Shown one piece after another: positions 42,765 to 51,343 of a stretch of DNA of 64,000 bases. The DNA comes from Gluconacetobacter liquefaciens (GTDB taxonomy: Bacteria > Pseudomonadota > Alphaproteobacteria > Acetobacterales > Acetobacteraceae). The position numbers were made by a program, and so were the translations under genes. Under the pieces are notes generated by a model. It saw nothing but the letters and a program-made list of their open reading frames with translations. It searched no databases and was not told the origin of the DNA. The DNA is taken from assembly GCF_003350405.1 (NCBI RefSeq), contig NZ_QQAW01000004.1:186001-250000 (forward strand), read 5' to 3'. Within the stretch, counting starts at the first letter, position 1; every line of letters begins with the position of its first letter.

Positions 42765-43745
42765 TCAGGACAACGCCGGAACGAACAGGCCGGCATCGGT
42801 CAGCCCCTTCCTCAACCGCGCGATCCAGGCCGCATCGGGGTCCCACCCCGCCCGCCGGGCCGCCAGCAGCGCCGCGCCGCCGACGGGCGGCAACAGGGGG
42901 GCCACTGGTACGCCGCACAGATCGACGACCGCACGACGAAGCGACGCATTCCGAAAAGCTCCGCCGGCGTCGCACCAGGGCAGGTCGGGCTGTCGCAGCC
43001 TCCGGCGCGCCGCGTCGACATGGCGGGCCAGATGGGCCGCGGCCCCTTCCACGATCCGCTGAGCAGACCGGTTACCAGCCGCCGCCAGTTCATCCACACC
43101 CCGGCTCAGGGCCGCCACCGCCGAACGCGCATGAGACAATCCGCCATACCAGTCCAGCAGAGCACCTTCGATTGCGCCCGGATCGTCGGGAAAGCCCATG
43201 AACCGGCAGAATGGCGTGACGAAGGACGTCGCCTCGGGCTCCCGCCCGTCCAGCCCCCGCGTCAAAGTCCCCAGCGCCTCGCGCCCGATCCAGAAGGCAC
43301 TCCCCTCATCGCCGAACAGATGCCCCCATCCTCCGACCCGCAGAGCTTGCCCGGTCTGGTCCGTCGCCCAGACCATGGACCCGGTCCCAGCCAGCAGCAG
43401 GATACCCGCTCCCCCGCCAAAGGCGCCGGCGCAGGCGATATCGACATCGTTGCACACGATGTACGGACACCGCCCCCATTCCACCAGCAGATCATCCTGA
43501 CAGGCGCTGACCGTCGGGCTGCCACCATAACCCGCCATACCGAAACCGGCGGCGACGATGCCGCCCGGCAGGTCTGCAAGCAATCCGGCCATTTCCATCC
43601 GCCAGTCCGGCCGGTCAAACGGATTGGTGCCGCCAGCCCGGCGCACATCCCGCACCACGGCATCCCGATTAATCAGCACAAGCAGCGTTTTCGATCCGCC
43701 ACCATCCATCGCCAACAGGCAGGGCTCGCCGGAAGCATGCGGCAC
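42765..43745 (-). CDS. BadF/BadG-type N-acetylhexosamine kinase
   Basis: This 326-aa ASKHA-fold kinase is of the BadF/BadG/BcrA/BcrD family, which includes N-acetylglucosamine and N-acetylgalactosamine kinases. The phosphate-1 loop is LLAMDGGGSKTLLVLINRD (Asp14-Thr20). The second is GGGAGILLLAGTGSMVW, and the segment GGWGHLFGDEGSAFWIGREA is strongly family-specific. It would phosphorylate the imported amino sugar at C6. I prefer the GTG at 43745 with a strong GGGGGAAAG site; the frame is open further to a TTG at 43763. It heads the minus-strand catabolic operon behind the operator at 43823-43850. Confidence 0.88.
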   Translation of the reverse strand: MPHASGEPCLLAMDGGGSKTLLVLINRDAVVRDVRRAGGTNPFDRPDWRMEMAGLLADLPGGIVAAGFGMAGYGGSPTVSACQDDLLVEWGRCPYIVCNDVDIACAGAFGGGAGILLLAGTGSMVWATDQTGQALRVGGWGHLFGDEGSAFWIGREALGTLTRGLDGREPEATSFVTPFCRFMGFPDDPGAIEGALLDWYGGLSHARSAVAALSRGVDELAAAGNRSAQRIVEGAAAHLARHVDAARRRLRQPDLPWCDAGGAFRNASLRRAVVDLCGVPVAPLLPPVGGAALLAARRAGWDPDAAWIARLRKGLTDAGLFVPALS

Positions 43746-43822
43746 GTTCTTTCCCCCGACCAACAGGTGTCATGCGATGACCCGATGCTTCCGATCAGAA
43801 AGCTCTCATGTCAAGTCATTTA

Positions 43823-43850
43823 TATGATCGTTTATGATCGTTACGATCAT
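43823..43850. promoter_or_regulatory. DeoR-type operator before the kinase/catabolic operon
   Basis: TATGATCGTTTATGATCGTT (43823-43842) holds two ATGATCGTT repeats spaced 10 bp apart. The second also forms a perfect palindrome with the following ACGATCAT (ATGATCGT-T-ACGATCAT, 43834-43850). The same 20 bp recurs before the TonB receptor operon. It is the best candidate site for the DeoR repressor encoded next door. Confidence 0.78.
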
Positions 43851-43861
43851 CAGCCGATCCA

Positions 43862-44653
43862 TCACGCTTCTGCGGCCTCACTCCCCATGCCCCGCACCCG
43901 CGTGCAGGCAACCCCCGCCTGTTCGAGGCGAGCAAGCCATTCCGCGGGAATCCCGTCATCCGTAATCAGGTGCCCCAGATCCTCCAGCCCCGCGACGCGA
44001 AACGTCGCATGGCGACCGAACTTGCTGCTGTCGATCAACAGCAATCTCTCGCCCGCGCGCCGGACCATCGCGGCATTCAGGCTGGCTTCCTCACAATCGG
44101 GAGTCGCAATTCCACCATCGGGCTGCACGGCGCTCGCACCGAGAAAGAGCTGATCGAACCACAGCCCCTCGATGGAGCGTTCGGCCATGGGCCCGACGAT
44201 GCTGCGGTTTTCATTGCGCACGCGACCAGCCAGCAGACAGAGCTGAAGCTCCGACGTATCGAGCAGCGCCTGCACGATGGCGATGCTGTTGGTAAACACG
44301 GTCAACGGAATCGGCCCCAGCCGCAGGCGCCGCGCCAGTTGCAGGACCGTCGTCCCCGAGTCGAGAAAGATCGAGGAATGAGGCCGCAGAGACGCATAAG
44401 CCGCCTCGGCGATGGCACGCTTGACCACCAGGCAATGGCTCTCGCGCGCCTCGAAGCCGATTTCAAGACCACCCGAATTGACGATTTCCGCTCCGCCATG
44501 TGTCCGGCGCACGTGGCCCAGTTCTTCCAGGCGTTGGAGGTCGCGCCGCACCGTCACCACCGAGGTATCCACGACACGCGCCAGTTCGTTCACCCCCGTG
44601 GTGCCATGGAGGTAGAGATAGTGACGGATCTGCGTCAGGCGATCGGGCTGCAT
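43862..44653 (-). CDS. DeoR-family repressor of the amino-sugar regulon (AgaR-like)
   Basis: This 263-aa DeoR-type regulator has an HTH at the N-terminus (QIRHYLYLHGTTGVNELARV, then VVTVRRDLQRLEELGHVRRT with HGGA) and the sugar-phosphate-sensing domain after it. That domain shows SSIFLDSGTTVLQLARRL, DQLFLGASAVQPDGGIATPD and LLIDSSKFGRHA. GGAGGTTCCC precedes the ATG at 44653. It lies between the kinase-headed catabolic operon and the TonB/glycosidase operon, and its own upstream region also has ATCGTT half-sites, so autoregulation is likely. The effector is probably a phosphorylated amino or keto sugar. Confidence 0.9.
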   Translation of the reverse strand: MQPDRLTQIRHYLYLHGTTGVNELARVVDTSVVTVRRDLQRLEELGHVRRTHGGAEIVNSGGLEIGFEARESHCLVVKRAIAEAAYASLRPHSSIFLDSGTTVLQLARRLRLGPIPLTVFTNSIAIVQALLDTSELQLCLLAGRVRNENRSIVGPMAERSIEGLWFDQLFLGASAVQPDGGIATPDCEEASLNAAMVRRAGERLLLIDSSKFGRHATFRVAGLEDLGHLITDDGIPAEWLARLEQAGVACTRVRGMGSEAAEA

Positions 44654-44722
44654 GGGAACCTCCGACAGAACGGGCCGGATATTCTGGCACCATTCCCCCC
44701 CATTCTCAATTCGCCCATCAAA

Positions 44723-44750
44723 AACGATCACAGAGAGATCGGAACGATCC
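44723..44750. promoter_or_regulatory. DeoR-type half-sites before the repressor gene
   Basis: AACGATCA (44723-44730) and AACGATCC (44743-44750) are, on the minus strand, TGATCGTT and GGATCGTT, 20 bp (two turns) apart. They match the half-site of the operators at 43823 and 44876 and lie about 70-100 bp before the repressor ATG. Confidence 0.55.
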
Positions 44751-44875
44751 ACCTCTCGCCGATTCGATGATCAATACGGAAATTATTTCGCCAGAAAACA
44801 CCACAAAATTCCAACAAAACCGCACACTTTCATTCTATCTATCTGTATTAACATAATTTTTTTGGTATAATTTTT

Positions 44876-44895
44876 TATGATCGTTTATGATCGTT
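44876..44895. promoter_or_regulatory. DeoR-type operator before the TonB receptor operon
   Basis: The 20 bp TATGATCGTTTATGATCGTT is identical to 43823-43842: two ATGATCGTT direct repeats one helical turn apart. It lies in a very AT-rich region (44770-44920) 27 bp before the receptor's first ATG, so it should overlap the promoter. Confidence 0.78.
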
Positions 44896-44921
44896 TTTGT
44901 ATTGCAATTTCCTGACGGCCC

Positions 44922-47399
44922 ATGGCTAAACTGCGTCATAACCTTGCAATGCGAAGCAATCCCATGAGCCAGCACGATCACGATCAATCATCATATTGTC
45001 GAATATCCCGCCGATCCGTGGGCCTGCTGTCACAGCTTGCCTTTCTTCTCTCCTGTTCGACCGCGCTCGCGGCGACCGCCGAGCCGGCCGGCGACAACAT
45101 GGCGCGCCGCCATGATCATCCGCGCCCGGCATCCAGCCGCACCATGCCGGCGGCGACCCCGAAGCCTTCCGCGAAGGGGGAGGATATCCAGGTGGTCGGC
45201 GCGGTCTCCAACGCGACCGGCGTGACGAACACGACACCAGGCGGAGGCCTGCTGGCCCCTGAAACCGCCCCGCAGGCACAGCAGACCGTCACACGCGACT
45301 TCATCGCCAAGCAGTCGCCCACCAGCAATCCACTCTCGCTGATCCAGTATGTCCCCGGCGTCACGCTCTCCAGTGCCGACGCGTTCGGCCAGTCGGACCA
45401 GAGCAGCTTCTATATGCGCGGCATGGGGCAGACCTCGGTCGGCTATACGCTCAACGGCATTCCCACCGCCGACCCGACGCATTACGTCCCCTATACGTCG
45501 CAGGCCGCCGACACCGAGAATATCAGCCACCTCACGGTCCAGCAGGGCGTGGCGGACATCGCGATGCCGGTCTACAACGCTCTGGCAGGATCGATTAAGG
45601 AATCACTGGCCGATCCCGCCGAACATTTCGGCGGCAAGATCGACCTCAGCTACGGCAACCATCAGGCCGCGCGCGAATTCATCCGCCTCGACAGCGGCGA
45701 GATCGGCCATTCGGGAATCAAGACATTCGCGTCCTACTCCTACGGCACCCATGCGATGTGGCTCGGACCGGGCCGCAGCCGCCGTTCGCATGTCGATGCG
45801 ATGGCGCTCAAGGAATGGGGGGACGGAAACAGTGCCCGCGTCTTCCTGACCTACAATCAGAGCAGCGAACCGTATCTGATGAGTATCACGAAGCAGCAAT
45901 GGAAGCAGTACGGCCGCTCCGCCGCCTATTACGACCCGACCTACACAACGGGCGATTACAATTATTACAAGCTCAACGCGACCCAGCAGCACTCCGTCAT
46001 CATCGGCGCGCCGGTTTCTTTCAATCTCGGCCACGGCCTCACCTTCGAGTCCGCGCCCTATTACGTGCATATCCACGGCGCCGGCAATAACGGGCAGACT
46101 CAGGCAGAATACGGCTATAACGGCACCCAGCCCACAGGAAACCTCAACCTCCCCAATGCCGAGGACGGATACGCATCAGTACTGGCCATCGACAACTGGA
46201 ACCAGCACACGGCGGGTTTCAACAACACGCTCAGCTGGAAGCTCGGCCATAACGAACTGAAGGCCGGTTACTGGTACAATTATTACGACCAGCACGAAAT
46301 CGCCCCCCTGTCGCAGATCGGCCCCAATGGCGAAGGCGAAAATTACTGGGGGAAATACCCTATCCGCGGGCAGGACGGCGTGCCCCTGATGATGTTCAAC
46401 ATCCACCTGATCCAGCAGCTCAACTCTCTGTTCATTTCAGACACCTACAAGGCACTGAACGACAGGCTGACCCTGAATGCCGGCTTCAAATACGTCATGA
46501 TGTCCTATCATTCGACGAACGACATCCCTGGCGACCAGTATAATTACGGCCGCAACGACGCTCAGCCCCTGCCGCAGGTCTCCGCGTCCTTCCAGATCAC
46601 CCCGCACGACCAGATCTACCTGGACGGCGCGACCGCCTTCATGGAACCGTCCGGCATCCTCGTCTACGGCACATACTGGGACGGTTCGGCACCGATCGTA
46701 GACCAGGCCCATTCAACAAACCTCAAGGCAGAATACTCGATTTCCGAGGAAATCGGCTACCGTCACACCGGCCTGGTCAACGTCACGGCCTCGTTCTTCA
46801 ACTACAACATGACCAACAAGCAGAGTGCGATTTCCACTTATATCGGCGGCCGGCTGGTGTCGAATTACATCAATGCCGGCGGCCAGACCTCGCGCGGCTT
46901 CCAGTTCGCGGCCGGCCTGCGGCCGTGGCACGGCTTCAGCCCCTACGTGTCGTTCCAGTATCTGCACGTCACCACGGACAACAATCTGCCCCGCGGGGTC
47001 GACTATATTCGCAGCGCTGGCAAAATTGCCCCCTACAGCCCGAAAACCACAGTCAATGTCGGGCTGTCCTACGATAACGGCAATTTCTTCGCCAACGGGT
47101 ATATGAGCTATGTCGGCTCGCAATACGCGACCTACATGGACGACCAGACGATGCCCGCCTACGCCACCGGCAACGTGACGGCGGGCTATCGCTTCAAGAA
47201 GCTGTGGATCGCCAAGTCCCCGCAGGTCCAGGTCAATGTCATGAACATAACCGACAACAAATATCTTTCGGCCGGCAATGGCGGTTACAATGCCAAGACC
47301 ACGACGGGCGTCTTCGGTTCGACGATCGCCGGCAGGGCTCCCACCTATATCGTGGGCGGCGGCTTCGGCATCGTCTTCTCGGTCACAACGGGCTTCTGA
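44922..47399 (+). CDS. TonB-dependent outer-membrane receptor for glycans/amino sugars
   Basis: This 825-aa protein has a signal near residues 28-51 (SVGLLSQLAFLLSCSTALAA), a plug domain (~105-230) and a 22-strand-type barrel ending in a terminal Phe (GFGIVFSVTTGF). Plug-like segments are LIQYVPGVTLSSADAFGQSD, SFYMRGMGQTSVGYTLNGI and LTVQQGVADIAMPVYNALAG. It takes up a ligand across the outer membrane with TonB-ExbBD energy. Its operon with two glycosidases and the shared operator with amino-sugar catabolic genes suggest a GalNAc-containing saccharide. Start uncertain: ATG 44922, 44949 or 44964, none with a good ribosome site. Confidence 0.88.
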   Translation: MAKLRHNLAMRSNPMSQHDHDQSSYCRISRRSVGLLSQLAFLLSCSTALAATAEPAGDNMARRHDHPRPASSRTMPAATPKPSAKGEDIQVVGAVSNATGVTNTTPGGGLLAPETAPQAQQTVTRDFIAKQSPTSNPLSLIQYVPGVTLSSADAFGQSDQSSFYMRGMGQTSVGYTLNGIPTADPTHYVPYTSQAADTENISHLTVQQGVADIAMPVYNALAGSIKESLADPAEHFGGKIDLSYGNHQAAREFIRLDSGEIGHSGIKTFASYSYGTHAMWLGPGRSRRSHVDAMALKEWGDGNSARVFLTYNQSSEPYLMSITKQQWKQYGRSAAYYDPTYTTGDYNYYKLNATQQHSVIIGAPVSFNLGHGLTFESAPYYVHIHGAGNNGQTQAEYGYNGTQPTGNLNLPNAEDGYASVLAIDNWNQHTAGFNNTLSWKLGHNELKAGYWYNYYDQHEIAPLSQIGPNGEGENYWGKYPIRGQDGVPLMMFNIHLIQQLNSLFISDTYKALNDRLTLNAGFKYVMMSYHSTNDIPGDQYNYGRNDAQPLPQVSASFQITPHDQIYLDGATAFMEPSGILVYGTYWDGSAPIVDQAHSTNLKAEYSISEEIGYRHTGLVNVTASFFNYNMTNKQSAISTYIGGRLVSNYINAGGQTSRGFQFAAGLRPWHGFSPYVSFQYLHVTTDNNLPRGVDYIRSAGKIAPYSPKTTVNVGLSYDNGNFFANGYMSYVGSQYATYMDDQTMPAYATGNVTAGYRFKKLWIAKSPQVQVNVMNITDNKYLSAGNGGYNAKTTTGVFGSTIAGRAPTYIVGGGFGIVFSVTTGF

Positions 47400-47402
47400 T
47401 TC

Positions 47403-49409
47403 ATGAACATGAGAAAACTGGTCGTCTGTGCCATCCTGACGTCAAGCGCCCTGACCGCGGTCGCCCCGGCGCAGGCTGCCGACACCCTGGTCCTGGCCCC
47501 AGGCAATCCCGTCGGCGATCTGACCGCCGCACGCCAGGGCTTCGGCAATCAGGCGGTGCGACTGTCGTGGACCAGCCAGGGCGACAGGCTCGTCGATCCC
47601 CGGTTTTCCGACCTCGTCCATGACAGAACGATCACGCTGCGCGGATTGTTCACGCTGACCCTCGCTGACGGCAAGAGGATATCCAGCGCCGATCTGACGG
47701 TCACCCAATCCCCGCGCGTCGAGACGATCACGCCGGATGCGACCAGCGCACGCGCAGCCGACCGTCTGTCCGGCCGCGCCGTCACCGCACGATTCGCCGA
47801 TTCGAAAGGCCGTTTCACAATCGCCTGGCGGGTCGAGCAGCGCGACGGCTCTCCCTATCTGCGCGAAATCGTGGCGCTGACCCCAAAGGCCACGCCCCTT
47901 GCGCTCAAGGACGTGGCGCTGTTCGAAGCCAATGTGGAGGCAGGCGAGGTCGTCGGCGACGTACAGGGTTCGCCCGCAATCGTCGATGACAGCTATTTCG
48001 GCATCGAAAATCCGCTGGCCAACAGCCTGGTATTCAACGGCCGCTCGCGCCTGACACTTGCACAGGCGCTGCCGATCCAGCCCGACCACACGCTGGTCGT
48101 CTCCGCCGTCGCAGGCATCGTCCGGCACGGGCAGTTACGCCGCGATTTCCAGATCTACGTCGAACGCGAGCGCAGCCACCCCTACCGCCCGTTCCTCAAC
48201 TATAATTCCTGGTACGATATCGGCTATTTCACACCCTACACACAGAAGGACGCCGAGAACCGTATCCGCGCCATCGGCGAAGAACTGGTCCGCAAGCGGG
48301 GCGTGGTCCTCGATTCCTACCTCTTCGACGACGGATGGGACGACCGGAGCGGCTTCTGGCGCTTCAGCCGGGATTTCCCTTCCGGCTTCAAGCCGCTCTG
48401 CACACTGGCCTCGTCCTATGGCGCTGCTCCTGGCGTCTGGCTTTCCCCCTGGGGCGGCTACAGCACGCCACAGCAGATACGCCTGGCCAACGGGCGCAAG
48501 GCCGGCCTGGAAATCCGCGGGGACGGGTTCGACCTTTCTGGGCCGAAATATTACACTGTCTTCCACGACGCCGTCATGCGTATGCTCAAGCAGGACTGCA
48601 TCAACCAGTTCAAGTTCGACGGCACCGGCAATGCCGACCAGGTCGCGCCCGGCAGCGTATTCAACAGCGACTTCGACGCAGCCATCCACCTGATCGCCGA
48701 CATCTACGCCGCCCGCCCCAACACCTTCATCAATTTGACGACGGGTACCTTTCCGTCACCCTTCTGGCTACGCACCGCCGATTCCATCTGGCGCGGCGGT
48801 GAGGACGACATGCTGCGCGGCGTGGGCACCAGGCGCCAGCGCTGGATCACATACAGGGATTCCGATACCTACCACAACATCGTCGTCAAGGCCCCGCTCT
48901 TCCCCCTGAATGCGTTGATGTTGCACGGCATCATCTACGCACAGAAGAACCAGCGCCTGAACACCGATCCCGGCCATGATTTCCCCGACGAGGTGCACAG
49001 TTTCTTCGCCACCGGCACGGATGAGCAGGAACTCTACGTCACGCCGGACCTGCTCAAGCCCGCCGATTGGGACGTCATCGCCGACACGGCGAAATGGGCA
49101 CGGGCCAATGCCGAGGTCCTGAAGGACAGCCACTGGGTCGGCGGCGACCCCGGCCGCCTCGAACCCTATGGCTGGGCGGCCTGGACACCGAAAAAGGCTT
49201 TCCTGACCCTGCGCAATCCCGATCAGGTTCCGCGCCGCATCCTGATCGAGCCGGCCAAGGCGCTGGAACTTCCCGAGGACGCGCCGACACGCTACAGCGT
49301 GCATCCATTGTGGGCGAAGTCCCCCGCGCCCCAGACCCTGGACGCCGCCACGCCCGTCGTCATCCAGTTGGCACCGTTCGAGGTCATGACGCTGGAACTG
49401 ACACCCTGA
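47403..49409 (+). CDS. Exported clan GH-D (GH36-like) alpha-glycosidase
   Basis: This 668-aa protein has a Sec signal (LVVCAILTSSALTAVAPAQA), an N-terminal beta domain (~30-260) and a TIM barrel like alpha-galactosidases/alpha-N-acetylgalactosaminidases of GH36 and GH27. Barrel segments are FLNYNSWYDIGYFTPYTQKD, LDSYLFDDGWDD, GVWLSPWGGYSTP and the KxD-type nucleophile strand INQFKFDGTGNAD (Asp406). Asp460 in TADSIWRGG is a candidate acid/base. Proteins of this look are often mislabelled 'enterotoxin' in databases. Coupling to a GH35 gene (TGATG) and the amino-sugar regulon suggest alpha-N-acetylgalactosaminidase activity, but alpha-galactosidase is the main alternative. It starts 3 bp after the receptor stop. 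Confidence 0.75.
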   Translation: MNMRKLVVCAILTSSALTAVAPAQAADTLVLAPGNPVGDLTAARQGFGNQAVRLSWTSQGDRLVDPRFSDLVHDRTITLRGLFTLTLADGKRISSADLTVTQSPRVETITPDATSARAADRLSGRAVTARFADSKGRFTIAWRVEQRDGSPYLREIVALTPKATPLALKDVALFEANVEAGEVVGDVQGSPAIVDDSYFGIENPLANSLVFNGRSRLTLAQALPIQPDHTLVVSAVAGIVRHGQLRRDFQIYVERERSHPYRPFLNYNSWYDIGYFTPYTQKDAENRIRAIGEELVRKRGVVLDSYLFDDGWDDRSGFWRFSRDFPSGFKPLCTLASSYGAAPGVWLSPWGGYSTPQQIRLANGRKAGLEIRGDGFDLSGPKYYTVFHDAVMRMLKQDCINQFKFDGTGNADQVAPGSVFNSDFDAAIHLIADIYAARPNTFINLTTGTFPSPFWLRTADSIWRGGEDDMLRGVGTRRQRWITYRDSDTYHNIVVKAPLFPLNALMLHGIIYAQKNQRLNTDPGHDFPDEVHSFFATGTDEQELYVTPDLLKPADWDVIADTAKWARANAEVLKDSHWVGGDPGRLEPYGWAAWTPKKAFLTLRNPDQVPRRILIEPAKALELPEDAPTRYSVHPLWAKSPAPQTLDAATPVVIQLAPFEVMTLELTP

Positions 49410-51277
49410 TGCGGCACGCGGGCCGCCGCGCCGTCCTCTCCGGCTCCATGGCCATTGGCCTGTTCACGGTCGGCGGCCGGCTCCTGGCCGCCGACCGTGA
49501 GGCGGCGTCCGACCCTTTACCGGATGGCCGTCCCCACGCCTTCACCCTCCATCGCGACGGTTTCCGCCTGGACGGCGCCCCGTTCCAGATCCGGTCGGGC
49601 GAAATGCACCCCATCCGCATCCCGCGCAGCGAATGGCCGGCACGGATTGCGATGGCGAAGGCGATGGGCCTGAACACCATCGCCATCTACCTGATGTGGA
49701 ACAGTCTGGAACCCGCACCCGGACAGTTCGACCTGACCACCGACCGGCGCGATTTCCGCACCTTTCTGGCCTTGTGCCAGCAGGCCGGGCTATGGGTTTC
49801 CCTGCGCCCAGGCCCCTATGTCTGTGGCGAGTGGGATTTCGGCGGCCTGCCCACATGGCTGCTGTACGAGGGCGATATCCGCGTCCGCAGCATGGACCCA
49901 GCCTTCCTTGCCGCCGCCGAGCGCTATATCGCCACCATCGCACGGGCCGTGCGCCCCTTCATGGCCGATCGCGGCGGCCCGGTCCTGATGACGCAGATCG
50001 AAAACGAATATGCGTCCTTTGGCGGCGATCCCGCCTATATGGCCTGGACCCGCGAAACCTGGAACCGGTACGGCATAACCGGCGCCTGCACCACTGCCGA
50101 CGGACTGGTCCAACTGCGCGAAAAACGCACCGTCCTGCCCGCGTGCGCAATCGGGCTGGACGGCGATTATGAACTCGACAAGGCCCGCGACCTCACATCA
50201 AAGGCTCCGCTCTGGATCAGCGAGGCCTATCCCGGCTGGCTGACCCATTGGGGTGAGAGGGGCATGGCGACAGTCGATTTCATCCCGGATTTCCAAAAAA
50301 TCCTGGATCAGAAAGCATCATTTAATCTCTATGTCGTGCATGGCGGGACGAATTTCGGCTTTGGTGCAGGTGCGAACGCCCATCGTGACGGCAGCGAATT
50401 CCAGCCCGTGGTCACCAGCTACGATTACGACGCACCGATCGACGAGGCCGGACGCGCCACGCCGAAATATCACGCCCTGCGCGCCATGATCGCCCGCGCC
50501 ACCGGCCGCCCCGCCCCTTCCGTTCCCCCAGACCCACCGGTCCTGGGCTTCGCCCCGGTCATGGCGCACGCCGCCGGTTCGCTCTGGGACGCCCTGGGCG
50601 ATCCGGTCCATGCTCCAGATCCCGTATCGATGGAACGCGGCCTGCGCCAGTCTTCCGGCATGGCGCTCTATCGCTGTGTCATCCCGACCGGGCGCGGCGG
50701 CCCACTCCATCTGCCGCCGGTTCATGACGATGCGCGCCTGATCCTCGACGGCACGGATATCGGCACGCTGTCACGTCTCTTTCCAACGAAGACCCTTCCC
50801 GTCATCACACCCGCACCGCACCCCAGACACCTGGACATCCTGGTAGACAGTTTCGGCCACATCGGCTTCGGCCCCGCCATGGGCGACCGCAAGGGCCTGG
50901 ATGGCCCAGTTACACTGGGCGGTATGCCACTCAGGGACTGGATGATCTTCGGCCTGCCCCTCGATGCCACCCAACGCGCGCGGGCCACCCGTCACCTACC
51001 GGCACCCGACCTTCCCACAGGTCTGTACCGCGCGACCTTCAACATGCCCGGCACCGGCAGCACCTATCTCGACCTGTCGGAATGGAAAAAGGGCTATGTC
51101 TGGGTCAATGGCCACGCGCTGGGGCGCTTCTGGTCGATCGGCCCGCAGCGGCGCCTCTTCTGTCCGGCGGAATTCCTGTATCCGACGAGAAACGACATAC
51201 TGGTGCTCGACCATCACGTCACCGCGCCGGCTCCGATCGCCGGCATGCGTTTCCTGGTCGGAGCCGAGCCCGCCTGA
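49409..51277 (+). CDS. Exported GH35 beta-galactosidase
   Basis: This 622-aa GH35 enzyme has a Tat-like signal (GRRAVLSGSMAIGLF). The motif order is typical: FQIRSGEMHPIRIPRSEWPA, LRPGPYVCGEWDFGGLPTWL, QIENEYASFGGDP (acid/base Glu200), WISEAYPGWLTHWGE (nucleophile Glu272), VVHGGTNFGFGAGAN, and a C-terminal jelly-roll domain with GYVWVNGHALGRFWSIGP. It removes terminal beta-galactose. The ATG overlaps the GH36-like stop (TGATG). The pair would trim a glycan that carries both beta-Gal and an alpha-linked Gal or GalNAc, such as core-1-like or lipopolysaccharide structures. Confidence 0.92.
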   Translation: MRHAGRRAVLSGSMAIGLFTVGGRLLAADREAASDPLPDGRPHAFTLHRDGFRLDGAPFQIRSGEMHPIRIPRSEWPARIAMAKAMGLNTIAIYLMWNSLEPAPGQFDLTTDRRDFRTFLALCQQAGLWVSLRPGPYVCGEWDFGGLPTWLLYEGDIRVRSMDPAFLAAAERYIATIARAVRPFMADRGGPVLMTQIENEYASFGGDPAYMAWTRETWNRYGITGACTTADGLVQLREKRTVLPACAIGLDGDYELDKARDLTSKAPLWISEAYPGWLTHWGERGMATVDFIPDFQKILDQKASFNLYVVHGGTNFGFGAGANAHRDGSEFQPVVTSYDYDAPIDEAGRATPKYHALRAMIARATGRPAPSVPPDPPVLGFAPVMAHAAGSLWDALGDPVHAPDPVSMERGLRQSSGMALYRCVIPTGRGGPLHLPPVHDDARLILDGTDIGTLSRLFPTKTLPVITPAPHPRHLDILVDSFGHIGFGPAMGDRKGLDGPVTLGGMPLRDWMIFGLPLDATQRARATRHLPAPDLPTGLYRATFNMPGTGSTYLDLSEWKKGYVWVNGHALGRFWSIGPQRRLFCPAEFLYPTRNDILVLDHHVTAPAPIAGMRFLVGAEPA

Positions 51278-51343
51278 TCGACGCATCACCGCAAAACAAT
51301 GCCAGGCCGACAGCCGGAACGCCTGTGGTGAAGCCGCGCCAAC

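Noticed and set aside
41048-44153. Plus-strand open frames 41048-42664 and 42492-44153
   Set aside because: Opposite the well-supported KbaZ, AgaS and kinase genes; no domain or codon-usage support.
47403-49409. Enterotoxin annotation for the GH36-like protein
   Set aside because: The sequence shows a clan GH-D glycosidase barrel; no toxin domain is visible.
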